From: Oscarella lobularis
Lineage: Eukaryota; Porifera; Homoscleromorpha; Homosclerophorida; Oscarellidae
Assembly (NCBI RefSeq): GCF_947507565.1
Contig: NC_089177.1
Coordinates: forward strand, 3,286,001 to 3,350,000
Direction of reading: 5' to 3'
Length of the DNA stretch: 64,000 nt
Shown: positions 1-9,944 of the stretch, piece after piece
Numbering within the stretch: the first letter of the stretch is position 1
Layout of the letters: every line of letters starts with the position of its first letter
Program-made: the position numbers and the translations under genes
The notes under the pieces: model-generated
What the model was told of the DNA's origin: nothing
Seen by the model: only the letters and a program-made list of their open reading frames with translations
The model's database searches: none

Positions 1-278
1 TATCCAATCAGTTTTACTACCGAATAACGTTGATGGGAACGATTCTATCACCGCTCTATGCACCTCTTCATCCTGTGCTCTATACGATCCTTACAAAGCC
101 TTTTCTGAATTGCGTTTTTGGATGGTGCATCGTTCAAGTGATGGCCTGCTTTTTCAAGGTAAAAAGTCTAATGGGGGGTAGACCAAATCCGGAGTATCGC
201 CGTTTGAAAAGACATTACGGGAGACCGTGTAGCGAGAGTAGCGACCGCCCGACTGAATTATCAAGTTTGTGGGAATGA
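1..278 (+). CDS. 3' end of a possible G-protein-coupled receptor (partial)
   Basis: The frame is open from base 3 to a TGA at 276-278 and has no start inside the window, so this is a 3' fragment. The hydrophobic stretch ends in a HPVLY motif followed by TILTKPF and a Cys-rich segment. This resembles the end of transmembrane helix 7 (NPxxY-like) and helix 8 of a class A receptor, followed by a hydrophilic Ser/Arg-rich tail of about 40 residues. The Asn of NPxxY would be His here. The stop lies only 61 bases before the GTF3C1 start codon on the same strand. Without the other six helices the receptor call is tentative; any polytopic membrane protein with a cytoplasmic tail would fit. Confidence 0.35.
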   Translation, partial: SNQFYYRITLMGTILSPLYAPLHPVLYTILTKPFLNCVFGWCIVQVMACFFKVKSLMGGRPNPEYRRLKRHYGRPCSESSDRPTELSSLWE

Positions 279-339
279 TTGGTTATTGATTCGATCACGT
301 GCGTATTTTGCAACAGGCAGGGGTTAACGTGCGTTCCTA

Positions 340-3300
340 ATGGCGTCAATCGACGAGTGCTTAGAAGAAATCGCTCTAGAAGGACTCCAAGGCGAGTGCA
401 AACCGCAAAAATTTAAAGCGAACGCGAGTAAATGTTCTCGCTCGTGGCAGGCGTGTCATTGCCGAGCTTATGGAGCGTCCTACGAAGGCGAATCGACGCC
501 GAAAGCGTCGACGACGCGTCGAAGGAGCTCGCGTGGAACGCCATCGTCGAAGCGAGCACAAGCGTCGACTTCTACGAAACGACGACGCCGCGAGCAACCG
601 GCAAGCCGTAGAAACGCGATCGATCGATCGACAAGAGAAAAAAAAATAAAAATCTGACCCAGAATTAAAAATTGTGAGCCAATCCGATCCGCCGTGCAGA
701 GGTCTCTGCAGCGACTTCGAAACGCGAAAGAAAGTGAACGAGATCGTTCGTTCAACGGATCGTCTTACATTGGCTCAAGCCGAAGAAAAGCGAGTCAAAA
801 TTTATCATTTTGAGATTAGAATAAGTCTCTGTCTTCAGGTGGGATGACAGGCTCGTTATTGTTGCTAGTCAGGAACTGCGAGACGCTGTCTTGTATGGGA
901 ACTTTGTCGATCCCACTCTGCGCTTATTCGACGTCGAATATTGCGTTTTGGAAGCGATTGGGCAATCTCGACGGAACGGCATGTTGCGTCCGGCGTTGAG
1001 CAAGATAATAGGAAAGGAAGTTCACTCGACCGTCGTAGCGCTGAAGCAAATGAAACTGATAAAGTGCCAGGTAATAATTCCCGTCTCTTCTTCTTCTTCT
1101 TCGTTTTTTAATTTGCTTTTTTTTCCTGTATAGTTTGTTTTTAATTCTGCTTGTTCTATGTTGAGTTTGGCTCATTTGACGCGTTTCTTCGTGAAACGCG
1201 GACCGGGACATGTTCTTCGACAGAAAAAACGACTCTGCGAACTTTTAGAAGCGCGTCCTCAGAAGATGGCTTCCTATAGTCTAATACGAAAGCACCTCGT
1301 ACGAGACAATAACATATTTATTACTATTATTATTATTATTGTTATTATTATTTAGAAGTTGCCTGATACTGATCAGAGGTTTCGTCGGCTCAGACAAGCG
1401 TTGGAAGATCGCGGTATTATCAAACGCGTTGTCACGCACACGGAGGGTCGGAAAGCCGAAGTGCTCCAAAAAGTCTACAAGTACGTTAATAAAAAAAAAA
1501 GAAAAAATGATCTCCTTAGCATCTGAAAAAAATGATCTAGGCTTGCTCTTGCGAAGCCGTACGCTGAAGTGACGGCTATTCTTGACAAGGAGAACGACGA
1601 CGGTAGCGACGACGACGAGGAGGAAGAGGAGGAAAAGGATGAGACGGCGGATTCAGGTCGCCTTTACGTTCGAGAATGTAAATAAAATCGAACCACGAGT
1701 AGTCGTTTTTTTTTATGGGGACGTCTATTAGGGGAATTGCAGGGAGAGCTCTCCGGGTCTCCTCTTCTCGCGCAGACGTACAGGCTGATTGCGGCGCGGG
1801 GAGAGAGAGGAATGTCTCAGAGTGTAATTGAACTGCGTGTTTAGGAGATTAGGGATTGTGGTTTTTTTTAGTCGAGTTTTCTACTAGGAATTGATTTCGG
1901 CTGGTTTGGGAATTTCGACGTTGGGTGCGAGAGCGTTGATGAAGACGTTGAACCGGCAAAAATTGACGAGAGTCTTCATGGAAGATCAAGGAAGAACTCA
2001 GACGGGGCGCTACGTTGCCATAGGACACGAGGAAATAAAACAGGAAGAGAAGAGAGACGAAGAAGGAAAAGAAGAAGAAGAGGTACGGGAAAGCGATGAG
2101 TCGAAGCCACAGCCCGCTACGCCGTTGAAAGATAAACGTAAGTTAAATTATTAATTAATAGTATCTGTATTGATGTGTTTTTTTTCCTGTAGAGATTTCT
2201 CTAACGGATAGACGAAAACAGTGGATTTTGAATCACTTGGAAACGGTCAAAGTCGATAGTCTGGTTCGAGTGAAAAGTGTCAGTTGAAGCGCGATATAGC
2301 TTATTTATAAATTATCCCAGCGCACGTTTTCTTTTTAGGCTTTGGCGAAGGCGGAAACGGAAGACGGGAGACCGTATCGAGTGGACAAAAAATCCGTCAG
2401 TAGAATTTTGCACGCTTTGGTAGAAAACGACAAAATTAAGAAAGTGGCGACAAACTTGGAAGGAAGACAAGTGAGCGAAAAAAAACGAGAAGTCGTACTT
2501 GGGGGACGCGATTTCAGGGCTCGACTCTAGGTCGTACTGTACGTGCAAAAGGACGTCGACTCGACGAATAGCGTTTTTCAATCATTTATCGAGAGTTATC
2601 GTCTATTGTGCAGACGCCAGACGGTAGACTCCGTACGTTTCGCGCGCGTTTTACTTTTTACCGTCGTCGTGTCGGCAGAAGAAGCGAAAACTCGACGGGG
2701 ACGCGGAGAACGAGCCGACGAAGAAAAAGAAAAAGGATATGGACGTCGACGATTGCGTTTCGAGTTTAGTCGACGAGGAGACGTATTCGAATCTTTGCGT
2801 GCCACCCGAGTGGATTCAGGGCAAGATGATCAGCGCGATGCATGGCGACAACCAATCAGATGTTGTCCCTATTCGGGTATTTAAACTTTTTTCTTTCTTT
2901 TCGTGGCGCGATTTTTGTTTCTCTGCAGACATCGTCTGTAGTGGCTTTGCCTAAAATGAGTCGGGCTCAGCTTCTCCATCGTTACGTTTGGCGTCTTTTG
3001 CAGTTGTCTGCCGGCGACGGGTGAGGCGGCGGCGGAAAAAAGCCAAAAGATTTCGCTGTAGTTTTTTCTTCTTTTTTTTTATGATGCAGTCAAGCCGATA
3101 ATTCTCACTGTCTTACTCTGTCGAAAGTTTTACTGTTAATGCCGTTTAAAATATTTGGTTACGTCGTCGGAATTCCAAAGCAGGTTAAAAAAAAATAATC
3201 ATTTGCCAAGAAAAAAAGAATCTCTTATTTTTTCTTTATTAGAACGACCTGGGTGCCGTGTATTGGCAAGATGCGGAGAAAGTTCGCACTCCCGTGGGAA

Positions 3301-3992
3301 ATTTGCCTATAGGATTGAGACACAGACTATTCGGTCGAAGGTATACATATTATATATCTTTTTTTTTCAGAATTCGCTATCGCATTCTAGACGATACCTC
3401 GCCGTCACTCTCGACGTCCTTTGCATTCTCGAAGCGATGAACCTCGTCGAAGTGGCTCGCAATCAGGATAACCTTTCCAAGGTAGAATATTTATATGTAC
3501 ACTTCAAAGTCTTTATTTTGTCCCCCATGCAGTCTTTAATCACACTTTCGACGTCCGCTGTTCTTGTGAACACGGTGAACGCATCTCCCGCTTATAGCAG
3601 CTACCGATGGTCGGAAATCCGTCATTTTCCTCAATTGACATATAAATTTGACACGATCGAGGCAGTTACTCGTTACTGGGCCGAGTTGGAGCTCCAGTGT
3701 TCGCGGACGCCACTCAATCGACGCAAAGTTCGCCGCGCCGACGAGGAGGAAATGATCACGACTCTATTGCAACGACGGCCCGGGCATAGCCCCTTCGTCG
3801 AACCAATCGATTTCGATAAACTAACTGAAGACGACTTGGTTGGAGTCGCCGGTCTCCCGTGGCAATTGTTCGCTCACTTGGCGCGCAATTGGGCGAGCGG
3901 TTTCACCGTAGAGAGCATCGCCGCCGACGCAGTTCTCACGGTCAAAACGACGACCGCACCGCCGTCAAACGAATTGGCGATAAAGGCGAGAG

Positions 3993-4061
<69 letters not shown>

Positions 4062-7047
4062 AGAAGAAGAAGGTGGCAGCGAAAAGAACGATTCGAGTAG
4101 CGTTGACTGTCGCTCCGACGACGAAATTCGGTCCCGTGGGCAAGCCCGGCGGTTTGGGATTAGCGAGACGAAAGAGAGCTGTCGCCGGAACGAGACGCGG
4201 GAAAGCGTCGAAGGAGAAGAAGAAGAAGACGTCGGATAAGAACGCTGAATTAAAGTCAAAGGTGAAGCCGTGGAGGGACACGGTCGACTACGAGGCGTGG
4301 TCGAAGGCGAGGTCCGTTGGAAAACGAGTACGATTTAGCAAGTTTGAAGAACGCATGGTGAGATGAGCGCGTCCAGTTGCGCGTGAAGCGTCTCGACTTT
4401 CTTTCTTTCTGCGTAGCTTGTTGTGTTTGCTGCCGTTCGGGAATATTTGAAGAAACGGGGGATCGATTTCAAATGGATCGCTTTGCGAAATATTTTTCGG
4501 GAGTTGACTGGAAGCGTGAGTGTAGTTTTTCGTTTTCGCGTTGGAATTATAGGAGGACGGTGTTCGTATTCTAGGTTTCGTCGAATAAGACGTCTTATGC
4601 CATACAGCGGAACGTTTGTCAAGTGATGAAAGCGCAGCCCCTTGCCTATAAATTGACGCTGAGAGAGCTGGAGTTCGTCGAGGTGAATGACGACGATACT
4701 TCTTGGCTTTTACGTTTATACTTCGCGCGCAGAAACCGGCATTGGAACAATTTGCAATGACGGAAGAGGACTGCTTGATTCTCTTTAAGGAATTGGTTAA
4801 AAAACAGAAGAAAAAACTTAGGTGAAAGCGGGTTTTATTCGTAGGAATGTCCGAATTTCTAATCTGACACTTGTAGGTCTCAAGATAAGAGCGGCGAGTT
4901 GACTCCGTCGGGCGAAGACGGCGCCTCGACTAGCGCTCGCTCTTTCCCAGTCTTACCGGACTCTTATGCCGAATTGAGAGAAACGTACGACATTGATAAG
5001 GAGCCGGCCAAAGAAGGACTTCCTGTCAGCAGAATGATTCTTCTTATACGACGGTATAATGATTTTTTCCTTAGGTCACGGATACTCCTGCTAGTGTCAG
5101 CAAGACGGTTCTCTCCAATTTTATAATGGTAGGTGTTGTTAGGGTCGTTTATTAGCGTTGCCTTCGACTGACTATTTAGAGTACGAAAGGGTTTCAAGAG
5201 GAGTCTCCTGACTATACGCGGTATCAATGTTTCAAAGTGTTGACATCTTTTCCCGACGTAAAAAAGTCAAAAAATCGAGAGGAGGCAAGATTAGAACCTT
5301 TCTTTTTGACAGGATCATTTGCAAAAAGTGACAGAAAGTTTACTAAAAAAAGGAGTTCTGACGAAAGACGTAAAAACATTTATTTACTATTGTCATTATT
5401 ATGTATCGGCCTTTGTAGAAGAGACGGAGCGAAAGAGGCAACCACGTTTTTACAGTGAAGTAAGGCTTAGGACTACGCGGCGCCGGCGGGTGTGCTCACA
5501 CACGTTCAAACTGTAGCCACTTGAGAAAATTTACGACGTCATACGACGAGAGCGTATTTGCCCTTGGCAAAAATTTGTCAATGAAGTCGCTACAGAAAAT
5601 GGAATCAAGGGAAAATAGTCAAGGTACTGCAATAGTAGCCGGTGGGTGTCTCTTGTCACCGTGGCTGTAGATGAGACAGGAGAAAATTCGGTTGCGCAGA
5701 CTGCGGCTCTTGACTTTAGCAAACTCGATTCGGCTGCTGTAGCATTTCTTGTTAATCAGCTTCTAAGTCCCGACGTATGCGAGAAACGCCACATTTATTT
5801 TTTTTCCTTTGCATCGTTTTTTTTTTCTTTCAGGTTGACGTTGACGTTCAGTTTCCAGATCGACTCTTTGAAGACATCGAGTCTTCGAGTGGGGCGGCGA
5901 CATCCAAGTCGCTTGGTCCCGTGTCCGACGATGATGAAGACGACGACGACGACGACGACGAGGCGGCACAGGAGCGCGGGCAGAAATTTCTGTCTCTGTC
6001 GCTGCAAGAAGAGATGGGCGTATCGGAAAATTCGCGACTCAATAATTGTTTGGTGAGAGTGGACAGTCGTCGCGACGGCGAAGACGAATTTCCGAAGCCT
6101 CGCGAGCGTCGTGAAGAGGCCGGAGGCGACGAGTCGAATTTCGGCGTTTCGCATTGGTGTCCAGATACGGATGCTTACGCTCGAATTTGCAGGGAACGTC
6201 TCCAGTGGGAAGAAAAGGACATCGACGCTGCTTTGTTTGTTTTCGAGCAAATTCGACAGCGAAATTGGAAAGGAATAGATCCCAGTGCTCTTAGCGTAAG
6301 TAGAACTAATAGAAATTTGATTCGTTATGCAAGCAATTTAGGATAATCTGCGCGGATGTGAAACGCTGGAGCGCTCTTCATTAACCCTTGACGATCTCGT
6401 CCAATCGTTGTTGAATTTTGGACTAGTACGTAGAAAAATTCGAGTTTCTATGATTGACTCTCCTTCGTTTTTTTTTCTAGATAAACAAGGTCGGCTTCGA
6501 GTTGCCTCTTCTCGTCGCTCACGAGCACGCTAGAATATGGATGATTCCAATTGATGCGGAAAAATCGCCTGAAGGTTCAGAGAGTCAAGAGAAAAGGCAA
6601 GCAATATATAGGTAGGTTTTTCGAGGTTTTTATTGATTTTCTAGGTGGATGAACGTACGACCTTGGCTGACGTGCGTCGGGAGTTTGAATAAGAAAAGCT
6701 TCGGCGTCCATTTGCGGACGGTGCTGAACAAAATCATGGAGAAACCGGGAATATCGAAGGTGACGTCGTATTGAATCAATTGAATTACCTCCTGGACTTT
6801 TTTTCATTAGAAGCAGTTGCTTGAAGATATCAAGTCGTTCATCTGTCCCACCGCTCTAGACGATCTTATATCGGTAAGAAAACGCTATCTTCCAGCGTTT
6901 TTTTTCTCTGCATTTTGTTCTCGCAAGATTCTCCGCTTGTCTGATTGCATCACGTGTCGCCGCCTACGACCGGAAGGACCATCGACGCTCTTTTCCACCC
7001 ACGTTGGTCTTTCACTTCCAGGTACGCAATCAGCTAACAGCATCTAA
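340..7047 (+). CDS. GTF3C1: General transcription factor 3C subunit 1 (TFIIIC220, B-block binding)
   Basis: This is the largest subunit of TFIIIC, which binds the B box of tRNA-type promoters and recruits TFIIIB for RNA polymerase III. The start (340) opens with a segment close to the animal N-terminus (acidic, then ALEGLQGEC). Exons near 925-1070 carry the B-block winged helix (YCVLEAIGQSRRNGML). Further conserved blocks follow at about 1966-2040 (MEDQGRTQTGRYV), 2940-3022 (LHRYVWRLL), 3240-3480 (GNLPIGLRHRLF and the next helix), 4330-4510 and 6480-7047. The final exons encode a last winged-helix region and a conserved C-terminal FSTHVG segment before TAA. Many introns of 50-110 bases interrupt it. 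A run of about 21 ACG codons (3998-4060) encodes poly-threonine followed by Lys-rich sequence in the linker, and an Asp-rich tract lies near 5940. The gene is transcribed alone on this strand with no operon-like coupling visible. Confidence 0.93.
1320..1352. repeat. ATT microsatellite in a GTF3C1 intron
   Basis: A nearly perfect (ATT)n run with one G interruption, ending at the TTTAG acceptor of the intron. It is ordinary simple sequence. Confidence 0.85.
3997..4060 (+). repeat. ACG trinucleotide repeat in GTF3C1 (poly-Thr)
   Basis: An uninterrupted GAC/ACG repeat of about 64 bases lies inside a GTF3C1 exon. In the frame that continues into conserved GTF3C1 sequence on both sides it is read as ACG, giving about 21 Thr. 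The two other frames give poly-Asp and poly-Arg, and the antisense gives poly-Val or poly-Ser, which explains several spurious long frames here. Confidence 0.9.
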
Positions 7048-7546
7048 ACGAAACCGCTCTCTTGACCGCAGGGTCTCTTTTTTCAGCTGATAGCCCACGC
7101 AATGAGGAACACTACTTCGCCCGCTCGAATTGCATCGAACTTCTTTCCCAATCCCTAACAACTTAGTCCATCCGTAGAGGGGGCTTCTGCGATCGTTTAC
7201 TTTCCGCGTCGATTTGCGGGGTTTTGCGCGTGGACGATTACCCATTGCCATGACGACAGGGTACAAATGACGTCGATTGGCGTATCGTTTTCCCATAACA
7301 CGCATTTATGATTACGTTAGCGGATAACGTCACAGTGTTGTTACGCGTTCTTTACAGTACAGAGCTAGACTCCGCATCGAGCGCAGCGCCTACTGCGCAT
7401 TCTAGTTTGCACCCCGCATGGCTGCAGCCAAAGTCGCAGGTCCCAATATCGATATATCGGCGCACGCCGATCGACGGCAAGGCTTTTCGAACAAGGCAAG
7501 TCGCCTTTTGAGCCAACGGCGTTTTCTCTAGCGACGTTTCTCGTTA
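7048..7546. other. Gene-poor interval between GTF3C1 and the PP1-motif gene
   Basis: About 500 bases with no conserved frame. It must hold the GTF3C1 3' UTR and the promoter and first exon of the next gene. An ATG in good context at 7418 opens a 37-codon frame ending at a TAG (7529-7531). An internal AAG|GCAAGT (7493-7501) looks like a GC-type donor, but its phase does not fit the downstream exon, so the join is unresolved. Confidence 0.5.
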
Positions 7547-8074
7547 GTGTGTCGACGATTTCGCTTTGCCGCGAATCTCGCCTCGCTCCGACGACGCGTC
7601 ACGCCCTTCGTCGGCGAGTCCTGGCGCTGTTCGCCGAAAGGTCACCTTTCCGCTGCCAGTCAGTTTCGAGACGATCAGCCAGAAAGTGAAGGGTCGATCG
7701 AATTCGTTTCCGCGATCGAGGAAGACGGGGGCGGTGGAAAGTAACAATGTTTTGGTGCGAAGTCCTCTCGCCGTGCGGAAGTTGGAACCACTGCCGCAAC
7801 GATCGTCTCTGCCGGAGCCGGAGGAAAAACCGAAGGAAAAAGCCAAGCTCTCGCCTCTGTTGCGAGGGAAGACACTTCCTGCCTTGCAAGTATCGCGTCC
7901 GGCGATCATCGTAACGGACGTCGATTCCATGGTACTGTGGATACCCCCCCTCGCTTGTTTTTGTAACGCGTGAGAGACTCTTTGCCTATTTTTCTCTTGC
8001 AGCCACGGATACAGAAAGGACAACAGGCGAGCAAGCTGGAGTCCACATCGCTTCCGGATTTTCCTCAGAATTAA
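7547..8074 (+). CDS. Uncharacterised protein with a PP1-docking (RVxF-type) motif, 5' end unresolved
   Basis: Two exons are visible: about 7547-7931, then GT..AG (GTACTG to TTGCAG), then 8003-8074 ending in TAA. The join keeps the frame (VDSM then PRIQKG). The protein is Ser/Pro/Arg-rich and probably disordered. It contains RRKVTFP, a good match to the KVxF docking motif for protein phosphatase 1, and several SP sites (VRSPL, LSPLL). No ATG lies in frame within the first exon before the last codon, so an upstream exon with a phase-2 donor is needed and was not found. I do not recognise the family. A long frame on the opposite strand over the same bases has no family features and was rejected. 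PP1 binding is an inference from the motif alone. Confidence 0.5.
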
Positions 8075-8549
8075 GTGCCTTGTATTTATTATGTGAAGGA
8101 CCGGACACAGACGTGTCCTAAACGCGCATGTACATGTTAGGAAGTGGTGGCGGCCGTTAGAGAGATTTGATGTTTTTGTTTTGCCTATCTTGTCTGTATA
8201 TACAATACCTCGTAAACTAAACCTAAAACGCCTTTCCCTTTCTAATCGAACTCCTAACAGACTTTTCACGACGACGACGCCGATCACGAGCTGAACTCCT
8301 TGATAGCAGACCAATGCCTCGCCGTGTACAGTACGCCCCGCGCGAATTCGTAGAGAAAGACGCCAAGAATTGCTCAGTTCAATTCATTTTATTTTTTATA
8401 TGCACTACGCTACAAAAATGCTTACGGAAAAGTCTTCAACTTCGACGCTGCTTTCGATTCGGACGACGAGCATCCTTTGAGTTAATCTGTTGGCTCCAAC
8501 CTAAAAAAAAAGAAGTTAGTATTCTGTCAAATAGCCGTTGTACGTACCT

Positions 8550-9130
8550 TTTTCGTTGGCGTCCGTATTAGCGCTACCCGAGCTACACCGCGGGGAGGTT
8601 CGGACGCTTCGTAGCTCAAGGCAGCCACCGCAAGCGATGGCCACCCGTTCCAAAAATTGTGGGCGAGTCACGACGTCCTCGGCCACCCCAGTCAGTACCC
8701 GCCTGGATGAAGAGTCGGCCCCATATACCGAGTCCCCCGGCGCGCTGGTACCAAACGCTTCGGTATGTCTTCCTGGGAAGAACCGGCGCTTGCGAAGTGG
8801 AGAGCGGCTGACTGCTGTTTGTAGGAGTCGACAGGAAAGGCAGTGCAATGCCCAAGTCGAAGTCTCCTGGGCCAGATCATCGTCGGTCTAATCGTGCCAT
8901 CGGGTGAGACAAGTGCCGGCAACCAGGCCATTTTTGAACACCCCCTCTAAGCCGTACTCACTCGAGCCTAGCGTGAGCCGTGCTTATTGGCAACAATAAG
9001 ACCTAAGCGATCTTTCTACCCAGTGCGTAAACCGAGGCCGAAGCCCCCCATCGCCCTGCCTACGGGCTCCGGCACGGGATTAATCCGTGGGCCACGCTGA
9101 AACAACAACCCAGGACTTGCCTTTTGTCTT
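8550..9130. mobile_element. Possible degenerate retrotransposon 5' region or structured non-coding block
   Basis: About 580 bases of G+C-rich sequence differ in texture from both neighbouring genes and from the A+T-rich spacer on its left. Both strands have moderately long frames (plus 8538-8891, minus 8516-8848) with no recognisable domain. Short perfect hairpins are visible: CTTATT-GGCAAC-AATAAG at 8983-9000 and CACGG-GATTAAT-CCGTG near 9073-9089. The texture reminds me of untranslated 5' regions of non-LTR elements. No reverse transcriptase, endonuclease, poly-A tail or target-site duplication was found, so the label is a guess; a structured RNA gene is the alternative. Confidence 0.25.
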
Positions 9131-9532
9131 CCCCCGAGCCAGTCCGTCAAGAACGAGACGCAGATTGCTCCGCGACGCATCCACCCTCGGCCGCAACTGA
9201 AGGAGAATCGGTGTGCGCTTCGCTTTTGAACCGTGTAGCTCCGCCCAGCGCGCTGATTGGTCCGTCGGGGTCACGTGGTGTCCATCTAGCGCTCTCATTC
9301 GTCAAACTCTACAGGCGTCAAACGCAAACCGGTTTGGATTACAGGTTTCACTATCTATTGCATAATATGAACGGTCAGCAGTTTATTTTTGGCAGTGACT
9401 CAGTGATCCCAAGATGGCGGATGATGCCTCGTGGCCGCCTTTTCTTCACGGTTCGTCTTACCGTTTCGCGTAGATTATCATTACTGGAGTACGCGTAGTC
9501 CTACGCGCCAGCTAGCACGTTAGCTTAGAAAA

Positions 9533-9781
9533 ATGGCGGATCTGTTCGCTGAGACACGTCCTTCAAGTTCCCGTGCCGTTCTCGATCGATCGACCGCTAC
9601 TTTACTCGGCTACGCAGTTGATTCGAGTAGTCTGCAGTGCCTAATCTGCGACGATCGATCATTTTTCCGCGGCTCGGAGGTAGAACGGACACTGTACAAC
9701 GGATCGTGCATGGCTTCCCCTCCAGCTAGTCGACAATTCGGACCAGACGGCAAACAAGGCGAAAGGAAAACGAAAGACTGA
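9533..9781 (+). CDS. Small unassigned ORF (82 codons), candidate only
   Basis: It opens with an ATG in a favourable context (AAAATGGCGGAT) and ends with TGA. The product is Ser/Arg-rich with two Cys in CLICDDRSF and has no recognised domain. A promoter-like patch lies upstream (CCAAT-type GATTGGT and TCACGTGG near 9255-9285). It could be a first exon, a short gene or chance. There is no clear donor or poly-A signal to decide. Confidence 0.2.
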   Translation: MADLFAETRPSSSRAVLDRSTATLLGYAVDSSSLQCLICDDRSFFRGSEVERTLYNGSCMASPPASRQFGPDGKQGERKTKD

Positions 9782-9944
9782 ATGTGCATGACGTTCGCCC
9801 CGACAGTTGGCCTATTTTCTCGCTGGGACCCCTTTCTGAGTTCTCCAGTACAGTTTCTAAATTCCTTGCCGGAAAAAAAAACCTGCGCCAGGTAAATCAT
9901 AAAAAAACGCCTCGTTTTCTAAAAATATCTGCAATTGACTATTA

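Larger units (their letters stand above)
8075..9944. other. 1.9 kb without a recognised gene, including a G+C-rich block
   Basis: This stretch separates the PP1-motif gene from the 3' end of the RING-kinase gene. It contains A+T-rich spacer (8390-8520), a G+C-rich block (about 8550-9130, listed separately), a CCAAT-like and E-box-like promoter patch (about 9245-9290), and two ATGGCGGAT sites at 9414 and 9533. The second site opens an 82-codon frame (9533-9781). On the minus strand an exon-like pair joined by AAG|GTACGT and a TTTTTTTTTAG acceptor lies around 8560-8490. I could not attach any of these to a known protein. Confidence 0.5.

Noticed and set aside
3859-4281. Poly-Asp frame (+) and poly-Val / poly-Ser frames (-)
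   Set aside because: All are shadows of the ACG repeat in GTF3C1; only the poly-Thr frame connects to conserved GTF3C1 sequence on both sides.
7544-8314. 256-codon open frame on the minus strand
   Set aside because: It lies antisense to the spliced PP1-motif exons, crosses their intron, has no domain, and its composition mirrors the plus-strand Ser/Arg codons.
8950-9100. Possible tRNA or snRNA gene in the hairpin-rich block
   Set aside because: I found no T-arm GGTTCGAATCC-like B box, no Sm site and no terminator T run in a consistent arrangement.
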